A DNA stretch of 64,000 bases from an uncultured Planctomycetia bacterium (lineage in GTDB: Bacteria; Planctomycetota; UBA1135; GCA-002686595), in contig CALFYL010000298.1 of NCBI GenBank assembly GCA_937952135.1, forward strand, positions 1-64,000, given 5' to 3'. The stretch's first letter is position 1. Each line of letters opens with the position of its first letter. The translations under genes and the position numbers were made by a program. The notes below the pieces were generated by a model that worked only from the letters and a program-made list of their open reading frames with translations, was not told where the DNA came from and did no database searches. Positions 52,430 through 61,376 of the stretch are shown here, piece after piece.

Positions 52430-52984
52430 TCACACCGACGCCCCGACCTGGCCCGGTTTGACCTCGGGGAAGTCGACGGCCGTGCGCGCAATGTGGTTGA
52501 CGTAGTTCGTGAGCAGGTTCAACGCGACATTCGCGACCGTCTCGACGATCTCGGCGTCGCCCAGCCCCGCCGTGCGCGCCGCTTTGAGGTCGGCGTCACT
52601 CAACTCGCCGCGCTTGAGCACGACGCTGCGCGCGAGCTTGAGCACGGCGTCGGTGCGCGGATCCTTCGAACCCGCGTTGCGCGCGTGCTCGATCTCGTCC
52701 GGCTGCAAGCCGAACTTGGCGCCGAGGAAGGTGTGTGCGCTCAGGCAATAGCCGCACAGGTTGCTCTCGGCGACCGTCAACGCGATCTGCTCGCGCACGC
52801 GGCCGTCGAAAGCGCCGTGCGAAAGCGCGTTGCCGAAGCCCAAGTAGGCGTCGAGCGCGGCCGGCGCGTTGCCCAGCACGCGCATCATGTTGGGCACGAC
52901 GCCGAGCTTGGACTGGACAGCGGCGAACAGCTGTTGGTTCTTGCCGGTGGCTTGGGCGGGGTCGATCGGAGCGATGCGATTCAT
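52430..52984 (-). CDS. Carboxymuconolactone decarboxylase/AhpD-like peroxidase-family protein
   Basis: 184 residues, all-helical CMD fold. The active-site signature CxxCxxxH of AhpD-type peroxidases is present in SNLCGYCLSAHTFLGAKFG, after VREQIALTVAE. These proteins use the paired Cys to reduce peroxides or transfer reducing equivalents. The ATG at 52984 has AAAAGGA upstream at a normal distance; the longer frame from 53062 would start upstream of the predicted transcription start. It lies directly behind a -24/-12 promoter and opposite a sigma-54 activator, so induction by that regulator is expected, perhaps under oxidative or nitrosative stress. Confidence 0.92.
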   Translation of the reverse strand: MNRIAPIDPAQATGKNQQLFAAVQSKLGVVPNMMRVLGNAPAALDAYLGFGNALSHGAFDGRVREQIALTVAESNLCGYCLSAHTFLGAKFGLQPDEIEHARNAGSKDPRTDAVLKLARSVVLKRGELSDADLKAARTAGLGDAEIVETVANVALNLLTNYVNHIARTAVDFPEVKPGQVGASV

Positions 52985-53057
52985 GGCCGGGGTCCTTTTG
53001 GAGATCGAGGGCAGTGCTTCGGTTGCGGCCCGGACATCGGGACGCGACTGCCCTTTG

Positions 53058-53073
53058 CGCACACGACGTGCCG
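53058..53073 (-). promoter_or_regulatory. Sigma-54 (-24/-12) promoter for the AhpD-like/PPOX operon
   Basis: Minus strand CGGCACGTCGTGTGCG. It keeps GG and GC exactly 10 bp apart and matches GGCACG fully; it differs from TGGCACG-N4-TTGCW at the first, twelfth and last positions. The start site would be near 53047, a leader of about 63 nt before the ATG at 52984. The two palindromes at 53143 and 53181 would be centred near -103 and -141, the normal distance for enhancer sites. Confidence 0.78.
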
Positions 53074-53142
53074 CAGCAATGTCGAGCCAGCGATCTCTTC
53101 TAAAAACCTATAGGAGATCGACTTAGCGCTCATCCGGCCGGA

Positions 53143-53196
53143 CTACGATATGTCGTAGGAGACGGAATCTCGTGGCGGAACTACGACTTGTCGTAG
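53143..53196. promoter_or_regulatory. Two palindromic enhancer sites (CTACGA-N4-TCGTAG)
   Basis: Site 1, CTACGATATGTCGTAG (53143-53158), and site 2, CTACGACTTGTCGTAG (53181-53196), have identical 6-bp arms and differ only in the 4-bp centre. They are spaced 38 bp start to start. They are the only such repeats I saw in the window and lie between the activator gene and the promoter of the AhpD-like operon. Site 2 ends 6 bp before the activator's GTG, so binding there could also limit the activator's own expression. Confidence 0.82.
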
Positions 53197-53202
53197 CAGG
53201 CT

Positions 53203-54813
<1,611 letters not shown>

Positions 54814-54884
54814 GCCCTTCGCCCGCGTGCCCGGCGTCCAAGTTGCTCTTGGAGCGCGCGCGCGGCGAGGCGACACTGCGCGCA

Positions 54885-56288
54885 ATGAACTCTCCGCGCC
54901 GCGCCGCACTCGATCGCAGGCAATTTCTGGCGGCGGCGCCGCTCGCGACGCTGGCCGCGTGCGCGTCGAGCTCCAAAACGCCGCGCGAAGAACCGCGTGC
55001 GACGCCGCGCGAAGCGCCGAAAGCGCGCAACCTGCTCGTGCTGCTCGCCGACGACCTCAGCGGGATCGATCTGGGTTGCTACGGGTCGCGGAATGCTCGA
55101 ACGCCGAGCCTCGACGCGCTCGCGGCTCGCGGGACGACCTTCGACTGGGCGTACACCGCCGTCGGTGTGTGCCAGCCGTCGCGCTCGAGCCTGTACACGG
55201 GCCTCTATCCGACCGGGCACGGCGCGCTCGGCTTCGGACCGATCTCGGCGGGCGTGGCGACGTGGCCGCAGCTCCTGAACGAGGCCGGCGTCGCGACGGC
55301 GATGATCGGCAAGCTCGACGTCGACCCGCTCGAGCAGTTTCCCTTCGAGCACCTCGTGAAGGCGCGCGACATGTCGAGCCGGCGCGCGAGCGAGGTTTGG
55401 CGGCGCGAATTCGCGACGTTCCTGGAGCGCGCGGGTGAGCGGCGCTTTGCGGCTGTGCTCGCGCTCGTCGATCCGCACCGGCCCTTCGAGGAAGAGGCGC
55501 CGCCGAAGCCCGTCACGGATCCCGAGGGCGTCGTCGTGCCGCCGTTTCTTTGGGACACGCCGGGCGCGCGAGTGGAGCTTGCGCGCTACTACGATTGCAT
55601 CGCGCGGCTCGATCGAACGGTCGGCGAGGTGCTCGAGGCGCTGCGCGCGGCGGGCCGCGAGGACGACACGCTGGTCGTGTTCACGAGCGACAACGGAGCG
55701 GCGTTTCCGTTCGCGAAGGCGACGCTGTACGAGCCGGGCGTGCGGATGCCGCTCGTCGTCGCGGGCCCGGGCGTTCGCGCGGGCGTACGAAGCAGTGCTT
55801 TCGTGAGCCAGCTCGACCTGCTGCCGACGGCGCTCGCGTTGTTCGACGCGGCGCCGCACGCGTGCGACGGCGCGGCGCTCCAACCGCTGCTCCGCGGCGA
55901 GGACGCTGCGGCGCGAGACGAGTTCGTGAGCATGCAGACCGAGAACAACCGCGAGAGCTCGACGCCGGCGCGCGCGCTGCACACTCGGCGCTTCAAGTAC
56001 ATCCGCAATTTCTCGCCCGAAACCGCGGTGGTGAGCAACATCGTCAACCACACGCTCACCTGGGAATCCGGCGCGGAGGCGGCGGCGAGCGACGAGCGCA
56101 TCAAGGCGCGGATGCAGGCGTATCTGTACCGGCCCGCGGAGGAGCTCTACGACCTCGAGCGCGATCCGCACGAGCTCCACAACCTCGCCGCGGCGTCGGA
56201 GCACTCCGAGCGGCTCGCGTCGATGCGCGCGCGGCTGCGCGAGTGGATGGAACGCCGCAAGGATCCCGCGCTGGCGGATTGGGTCTGA
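54885..56288 (+). CDS. Sulfatase A, Tat-type lipoprotein
   Basis: 467 residues. The N-terminus has a twin-arginine motif (LDRRQFLAAAPLATLAAC) with lipobox Cys26, so the folded enzyme is probably exported by Tat and lipid-anchored. The sulfatase fold has the metal Asp pair (LLADDLSGIDLGCYG), the formylglycine motif C96-Q-P-S-R100 followed by SSLYTGLYPTG, IGKLD, LVDPHRPF and SDNGAAFPFAKATLYEPG. The Cys-type motif needs an FGE maturase, not encoded here. A GTG at 54810 overlapping the regulator stop is possible, but the ATG at 54885 starts right before the Tat motif. It hydrolyses sulfate esters, probably of algal or other glycans. It is followed by a paralogue. Confidence 0.9.
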   Translation: MNSPRRAALDRRQFLAAAPLATLAACASSSKTPREEPRATPREAPKARNLLVLLADDLSGIDLGCYGSRNARTPSLDALAARGTTFDWAYTAVGVCQPSRSSLYTGLYPTGHGALGFGPISAGVATWPQLLNEAGVATAMIGKLDVDPLEQFPFEHLVKARDMSSRRASEVWRREFATFLERAGERRFAAVLALVDPHRPFEEEAPPKPVTDPEGVVVPPFLWDTPGARVELARYYDCIARLDRTVGEVLEALRAAGREDDTLVVFTSDNGAAFPFAKATLYEPGVRMPLVVAGPGVRAGVRSSAFVSQLDLLPTALALFDAAPHACDGAALQPLLRGEDAAARDEFVSMQTENNRESSTPARALHTRRFKYIRNFSPETAVVSNIVNHTLTWESGAEAAASDERIKARMQAYLYRPAEELYDLERDPHELHNLAAASEHSERLASMRARLREWMERRKDPALADWV

Positions 56289-56308
56289 GTTCGCGACCAT
56301 CCGCCGCC

Positions 56309-57763
56309 ATGTCCGAGAACCTGCTCGAAGAGCGCGCTCAAGCCTGGAATGCGGCGCTCACACGCCGGGATTTGCTCGCCGCGGTCGGCGCCGCGTCGCT
56401 GGCGGCGTGCGCGACGCCGGAGACGCCGCCCGTTTCCGACGACGAGCCGCGCACGAGCGAGCCCCGAGCGCCCGCGACGCCGCGGCACTTGTTCGTGTTC
56501 ATCTCGGACGACCACAGCCGCATCGACGTCGGGTGCTACGGCAACCGCGACGTGCACACGCCGAACATCGACAAGCTCGCGGGCCAGGGCGTGCGCTTCG
56601 AGCGCGCCTACACGCCGGTCGGCGTGTGCAAGCCGTCTCGCTCGGCGCTCTACACGGGCTTGATGCCGCACCACAACGGCGCGCTCGGCTTCGATCCCGT
56701 GCGCCCCGATGCGCCGACGTGGACCGAGCTCTTGAAGCCCGAACTCTGCGCCACCGGGATGATCGGCAAGCTCAACACGAAGCCGGTCGAGCGCTTCAAG
56801 TTCGAGCGTTGGGTGCGTCCGAAGCGCGTGGCGGACACGCGCGAAGTCGCGGCGGTGAAAGCCGCGTTCGAAGAGATGCTCGGCGCCTTCGAGGGCCGGC
56901 GCATGGCGGTCGTCGTGAACTTGAAGGACCCGCATCGGCCGTTCCGCGGCCCGTTCGAGGACCCCTCGTACGAGGGCGCGCCGGTTCCGCACGATCCGAA
57001 CGCGCTCACGATGCCGCCGCATCTGCACGACACGCCCGCGACGCGCGCCGAGCTCGCCACGTACTACGACGCGATCTGGCGCCTCGATCGAAACGTCGGA
57101 GCGCTGCTCGAGGTGCTCGACGCGAAGGGGCTCGCGCAGGATTCGCTCGTGCTGTTCAGCAGCGACAACGGCCAGCCGTTCCCGTTCGGAAAGACCACGC
57201 TCTACGAAGCTGGCATCAACCTGCCGTTCGTTGCGCTTTGGCCGGCGGCGCTCGCGGCCGGCGGCGTGCGAACCGAATTCGTCAGCTTGATCGACGTGCT
57301 GCCCACGGCGGTCGACATGTTCGGAGCGACGAGCCCGCGCGCGTTCGACGGCCGCTCGCTCTTGCCGTTGTTGCGCGGCGAACAGCCGGCGTGGCGCGAG
57401 TTCATCGTCGGACAGCACACGCAGCACCTCGTCGGCGAGCCGACGCCCGCGCGCTCGCTGCGCGACGGGCGCTTCAAGTACATCCGCAACATCCGGCCCG
57501 AGGGGACCTTCGCGAACAACGTGCTCGACCACAGCGAGACGTGGAAGTCGTGGATCAAGGCCGCGAAGGAGGACGCGGCGCTTCGCGATCGCATGCGCCG
57601 GCTCGTGAATCGGCCCGCGGAGGAGTTGTACGACCTCGAGAGCGATCCGTTCGAGCTCGTCAACCTCGCGGAGAGCGGAGCGCACGCCGCGACGCTCGAC
57701 AGCCTTCGCGCGCGGCTCGACGAGTGGATGCGCCGCGAGGGCGATCCCTACGCCGTGGGCTGA
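56309..57763 (+). CDS. Sulfatase B, Tat-type lipoprotein, tandem paralogue
   Basis: 484 residues with RR (19-20) in ALTRRDLLAAVGAASLAAC and lipobox Cys34. Motifs: FISDDHSRIDVGCYGNRDVH, the formylglycine motif C107-K-P-S-R111 with SALYTGLMP, MIGKLNTKPVERF, LKDPHRPFRGPF and SSDNGQPFPFGKTTLYEAG. The order of motifs, the closing RPAEELYDLESDPFELVNLA segment and the export signal match sulfatase A, so the two arose by tandem duplication and may take related substrates. It starts 20 bp after sulfatase A; its 3' end overlaps the convergent membrane protein by 16 bp. Confidence 0.9.
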   Translation: MSENLLEERAQAWNAALTRRDLLAAVGAASLAACATPETPPVSDDEPRTSEPRAPATPRHLFVFISDDHSRIDVGCYGNRDVHTPNIDKLAGQGVRFERAYTPVGVCKPSRSALYTGLMPHHNGALGFDPVRPDAPTWTELLKPELCATGMIGKLNTKPVERFKFERWVRPKRVADTREVAAVKAAFEEMLGAFEGRRMAVVVNLKDPHRPFRGPFEDPSYEGAPVPHDPNALTMPPHLHDTPATRAELATYYDAIWRLDRNVGALLEVLDAKGLAQDSLVLFSSDNGQPFPFGKTTLYEAGINLPFVALWPAALAAGGVRTEFVSLIDVLPTAVDMFGATSPRAFDGRSLLPLLRGEQPAWREFIVGQHTQHLVGEPTPARSLRDGRFKYIRNIRPEGTFANNVLDHSETWKSWIKAAKEDAALRDRMRRLVNRPAEELYDLESDPFELVNLAESGAHAATLDSLRARLDEWMRREGDPYAVG

Positions 57764-59244
57764 AGCTCGCCACGCGCCATGCGCCGGTCGAGCACGCGCT
57801 CGAACGCCAGCAACGCCGCCGTCGCGACCAGGCTCGCGGGCCACGACGTGATGAAGCGCGTGGCGCCGAGCGCGAACAGCAGCAGCACGATCGCGAGCAC
57901 GGCGAGCGCGCCGAGCCAGTCGTTGTTGATGTAGAGCTGCTCGTGCGGCGTCGAGAGCGGCGCGTCGACGACGAACGAGCGCCACGTCGCGCGCAGCGCG
58001 ATCACGCAGCACAAGAACGCCGGCAAGACGAGCTGCAACGTGAGCTCCCAATGGCCCTGCAGGCAGCCGAGCGCGACGAGCACGAGGTACAGCGGCGCCA
58101 CGAAGCGCGCGGCGACGGCCTTGAGCACTCCGTTCTCGACCTCGCCGCGCTCGACGGGCGCCGTGTCGAGGATCCAGCGCGCGCGGTGCGAGTTCGAACC
58201 GGGCGTGTGCGCGGCGAGCAGTGGCGCGTAGGCGCCCGGAATGAACAGCAGCAGAGCGAGCAGCGATTCCTTCGGCGCCTGGGTTTCGCTCTGCGCGCCG
58301 AGCACGAGGAAGCCGAGCGGAACGGCGAGCAGCGGATACGCGCGGAGCACGAATTCGCGCTCCTTGGGAAGGGCGTCGAAGACGAACTCGTAGCTCGCGC
58401 GCTCGCGGCCGCGCACCCACACGCGCGCGAGCGAGCGGCGCAAAGGCGCGAGGAACGCGCCGACGAGCGTCGAGCCCGCGTTCGCGGTCGCGGGCGGCGG
58501 AGCGGGAACGCCGAGCACCGCCGCGAGTGCGAGCAGGCTGCACGCGATCGGCGCGAGACGCCAGAGTCCGTGCTGCTCCGCGCTCGCGAGCGGCGCCGCG
58601 AACCAGGCCGGCGGGTAGTAGCGCAAACCGTCGACCGCGCCGATGTGGGTCCACTCGCGCATGCGCGGCACGAACTCGAGTCCGACCACCGAACCGACCA
58701 GCACCAACACGAACAGCGCGGTCTGCAGTGCGACGAGGAACGCGTGAGCGCGGCCGCGGAGCACGGTTTGGGCGAGGAGCAGCGCGGCGGCGAGGCTCAT
58801 CGCCTGGCCCTGTCCGAGCAGGAAGAGCTTCACGCGCATCCACGCATCGAATTCCGGTGGCGCCAAGGCGACGGCCGGCGCGAGCACTCCGGTGCTGAGC
58901 ACCGCGAGCGCGAGCACCAGATGCAGCGCGCGCGCCGCGTGGATCTCGAGGCCGCGCACGGGCAGCGCGCGCACCCAGTCGCCGGTTTCGTCGGCCGAGA
59001 GCAGCGCGCCGAGGTCCCCGAGCAGCGGCACGGCGATCAGCGCGGCGGCGACCGTGAGCGCGCCGACTCCGTAGGCGAACGGGGGCGTGCCGTCGCGAAC
59101 GAACAGGCACGCGACGCCCGACACGAAGCCGAGCATGAGCAACGGAGCGACCGGCAGCGCGCTGCCCTCGCGCTGTGCGGCGAGGCGCGCGCGCAGGAGC
59201 ACGAGGATTCGACGCAGCACGGCGGCTAAGCTACGGCGCTGCAT
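57748..59244 (-). CDS. Polytopic membrane protein, ABC-2-permease-like
   Basis: 498 residues with about 12 hydrophobic helices (for example LPVAPLLMLGFVSGVACLFV, VAAALIAVPLLGDLGALLSA, WLGALAVLAIVLLLFALGAT). A soluble insert near the middle is basic. The pattern of a long N-terminal helix, a Glu/Asp-containing loop (LLSADETGDWVRALPVRGLE) and a second bundle recalls exporter permeases of the ABC-2 type, but no ATPase gene is adjacent, and the assignment is tentative. Its start codon shares bases with the divergent hydrolase start; an alternative ATG at 59256 would lengthen it by four residues. Confidence 0.7.
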   Translation of the reverse strand: MQRRSLAAVLRRILVLLRARLAAQREGSALPVAPLLMLGFVSGVACLFVRDGTPPFAYGVGALTVAAALIAVPLLGDLGALLSADETGDWVRALPVRGLEIHAARALHLVLALAVLSTGVLAPAVALAPPEFDAWMRVKLFLLGQGQAMSLAAALLLAQTVLRGRAHAFLVALQTALFVLVLVGSVVGLEFVPRMREWTHIGAVDGLRYYPPAWFAAPLASAEQHGLWRLAPIACSLLALAAVLGVPAPPPATANAGSTLVGAFLAPLRRSLARVWVRGRERASYEFVFDALPKEREFVLRAYPLLAVPLGFLVLGAQSETQAPKESLLALLLFIPGAYAPLLAAHTPGSNSHRARWILDTAPVERGEVENGVLKAVAARFVAPLYLVLVALGCLQGHWELTLQLVLPAFLCCVIALRATWRSFVVDAPLSTPHEQLYINNDWLGALAVLAIVLLLFALGATRFITSWPASLVATAALLAFERVLDRRMARGELQPTA

Positions 59245-59875
59245 GTCGCTTTTCATCCAAGGTCCGGCGGGACGGCTCGAGGCCAAGCTCTGGCGTCCGG
59301 CGGGGGACGCGGCGCCGCGCGCGGCCGCCGTCGTGTGCCATCCGCACCCGCTGTTCGGCGGGACGATGGACAACAACGTCGTGTTTCGCACCGCGCGCGG
59401 GCTGCAGCACGCCGGGCTCGCGGCGCTGCGCTTCAACTTCCGCGGCGCCGGGAAGAGCGAGGGCGAGCACGACGGCCAAGGCGGTGAAGAGGGCGACGTC
59501 GTGGCCGCGCTCGACCACCTCGAGCGCGAGTTCCCCGGCGTCCCGCTGTGGGCGGCGGGCTTCTCCTTCGGCTCGCGCACCGTCGGATCCCTGGCGCGCC
59601 GCGAAGCGCGGATTCGCCGCGTGCTTCTCGTCGCGCTGCCCAGCAAGGCCTTCGATTGCACGTTCGTGCGCGAACTGCGCCAACCCACGCACATCCTGCT
59701 CGCGGAGAACGACGAGTTCGGCACGCCGGCGGATTTCGACGAGCGCATCGGCGCGCTCGGAAACAACTTCGAACTCGACGTCATCGAAGGCGTCGACCAC
59801 TTCTTCCGCGGCAAGACCCCGGAGCTCGAGCGGCGCGTGAAGGCCTGGGCCGAACGCTCGCTCGAGGCCGTGTGA
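59243..59875 (+). CDS. Small cytosolic alpha/beta hydrolase
   Basis: 210 residues of the compact COG2945-type hydrolases: VVCHPHPLFGGTMDNNVVFR, LRFNFRGAGKSEGEHDGQGG, nucleophile Ser in AAGFSFGSRTVG, Asp in LLAENDEFGTPADFDE and His in EGVDHFFRGKTPELE. The catalytic triad appears complete. Esterase activity is likely, with unknown substrate. It has no signal peptide. Its ATG overlaps the ATG of the divergent membrane gene within CATG, leaving no separate leader for either. The thioesterase gene follows after 18 bp. Confidence 0.9.
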   Translation: MSLFIQGPAGRLEAKLWRPAGDAAPRAAAVVCHPHPLFGGTMDNNVVFRTARGLQHAGLAALRFNFRGAGKSEGEHDGQGGEEGDVVAALDHLEREFPGVPLWAAGFSFGSRTVGSLARREARIRRVLLVALPSKAFDCTFVRELRQPTHILLAENDEFGTPADFDERIGALGNNFELDVIEGVDHFFRGKTPELERRVKAWAERSLEAV

Positions 59876-59893
59876 CGCCGCCAAGGTGCATCG

Positions 59894-60307
59894 ATGAGCG
59901 ACAAAGTGCGCGACGAGCGGATCTACATCTACCCGACCGGAAAGCAGCCCTCGATCCGGCAGGTGATGATGCCGCGCGACACCAACGCGCTCGGGACGAT
60001 CTTCGGCGGCGTGATCCTCTCGCACATCGACTTGGCGGCGGCGACCGAGGCGCACCTTTACCACCCGGGCAAGCTGGTGACCGTTTCCTTCGACCAGGTC
60101 GAGTTCAAGCAGCCCGTTTTCGTCGGCGATTTGGTGTCGTTCTTCACCGACACGCTGCGCGTCGGACGCACCTCGATCACGGTTGGCGTTTCGGTCTGGG
60201 CGCAGCGTTCGCGCGACCGCGACAAGATCGTCCACGTCACCGAAGGGCGCGTGACGCTGGTCGCGGTCGACGAGGATCTGAAGCCCACGCCGATCGTCGC
60301 GCGCTGA
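59894..60307 (+). CDS. Hotdog-fold acyl-CoA thioesterase
   Basis: 137 residues of the YciA/BACH-type 4HBT family: MMPRDTNALGTIFGGVILSH with the catalytic Asn/Asp region, IDLAAATEAHLYHPGKLVTV, SFDQVEFKQPVFVGDLVSFF and TSITVGVSVWAQRSRDRDKI. It hydrolyses acyl-CoA thioesters in the cytosol. Its position 18 bp after the small hydrolase suggests co-transcription. Confidence 0.93.
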   Translation: MSDKVRDERIYIYPTGKQPSIRQVMMPRDTNALGTIFGGVILSHIDLAAATEAHLYHPGKLVTVSFDQVEFKQPVFVGDLVSFFTDTLRVGRTSITVGVSVWAQRSRDRDKIVHVTEGRVTLVAVDEDLKPTPIVAR

Positions 60308-60366
60308 GCTGCGCGGCGGCTGGCCGCGCTTGAACTGTTGCTCTGCGTGGTCCACACGCTTCGCCC

Positions 60367-61308
60367 ATGGGAGCCTTGCGAGGATTCGCGGACGAAGTTG
60401 CGGGTGTGGTTCGAGCGGCCGGTCCGAGCGTGTTGCACGTCCGCGCGATCCGGGACGGCGGGCGGCGGCGCGGAGCGCTGGCGCACGGTTCGGGCGTGTT
60501 GATCGCGCCGGGCGGCTACGCGCTCACGAACAGCCACGTCGTGCACGGAAGCGCGGGAGTCGAGGTCGAGCTCGCGGACGGCCGCACCATGCTCGCCGAC
60601 CTCGTCGGGGACGATCCCGAGACCGACCTCGCGCTGCTCGCCCTCGACGCGAGCGCGGACCTGCCGCACGTCGAGCTCGGCGATTCGAACGCCGTGCGCG
60701 TGGGGGATTTCGCCATTGCGGTCGGCTCGCCGTTCGGGCTCACGCACACGGTCACGCTCGGCATCGTGAGCGCGCTGGGCCGCACCCTTCGCTCGCAGAC
60801 CGGCCGCGCGATCGAGGGCGTGCTTCAAACCGATGCGCCGCTGAATCCCGGCAATTCCGGCGGGCCGCTCCTCGACTCGGAGGCGCGCGTGATCGGCATC
60901 AACACGGCCATCGTGCTCGGCGGCCAGGGCGTGAGCTTCGCGGTGCCGTCGAACACGGCGTCGTTCGTGATCCGCCAGGTTCTCGCGCACGGCCGGGTGC
61001 GTCGCGCGCGGCTCGGAATCGCGGCCGAGGAGGTGGCGCTGCCGGCGGAGCGCGCGAAGGAGCTCGATCTGCCGTCGCCGCGTGGCGTCGTCGTGCGCGA
61101 GGTGGCGCGCGGCGGGCCGGCCGAGTCGGCGGGTTTGCAGGTCGGCGACGTGCTCGTGCGCTGCGACGGGCGCCCGCTCCAATCCGTGGCGGACCTGCAC
61201 CGTCTGCTCGACCACGACGCGATCGACCGCGCGATCGAGTTCGTGCTGTTGCGCCGCGCGGCCGTCGTGCGCGCGGCGGTGCGGCCGAGCGAGCGCGTCG
61301 CGCACTGA
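60367..61308 (+). CDS. HtrA-like trypsin-fold protease with one PDZ domain, no export signal
   Basis: 313 residues. The protease domain has His57 (YALTNSHVVHG), Asp87 (DPETDLALLAL) and Ser164 (LNPGNSGGPLLDSEARVIGI), a complete triad; LQTDAPLN precedes the Ser as in DegP/DegS. A single PDZ domain follows (about 205-300; ARGGPAESAGLQVGDVLVRC). Periplasmic HtrAs start with a signal peptide or membrane anchor; here the N-terminus (MGALRGFADEVAGVVRAAGP) goes almost directly into the fold, so it may act in the cytosol. No longer in-frame start with a signal is visible upstream. Confidence 0.9.
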   Translation: MGALRGFADEVAGVVRAAGPSVLHVRAIRDGGRRRGALAHGSGVLIAPGGYALTNSHVVHGSAGVEVELADGRTMLADLVGDDPETDLALLALDASADLPHVELGDSNAVRVGDFAIAVGSPFGLTHTVTLGIVSALGRTLRSQTGRAIEGVLQTDAPLNPGNSGGPLLDSEARVIGINTAIVLGGQGVSFAVPSNTASFVIRQVLAHGRVRRARLGIAAEEVALPAERAKELDLPSPRGVVVREVARGGPAESAGLQVGDVLVRCDGRPLQSVADLHRLLDHDAIDRAIEFVLLRRAAVVRAAVRPSERVAH

Positions 61309-61376
61309 GAGGCGACGCTCCGTCCCCGTGTCGAGCGGCCCGAGGCACGCTCGCGCGCTTTCGCTAATCTCTGCGA

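Noticed and set aside
53075..53089. TGGCTCG-N3-TTGCT on the minus strand, near a sigma-54 consensus
   Set aside because: GG and GC are only 9 bp apart, and sigma-54 spacing is strict. The site at 53058-53073 has the correct 10 bp.
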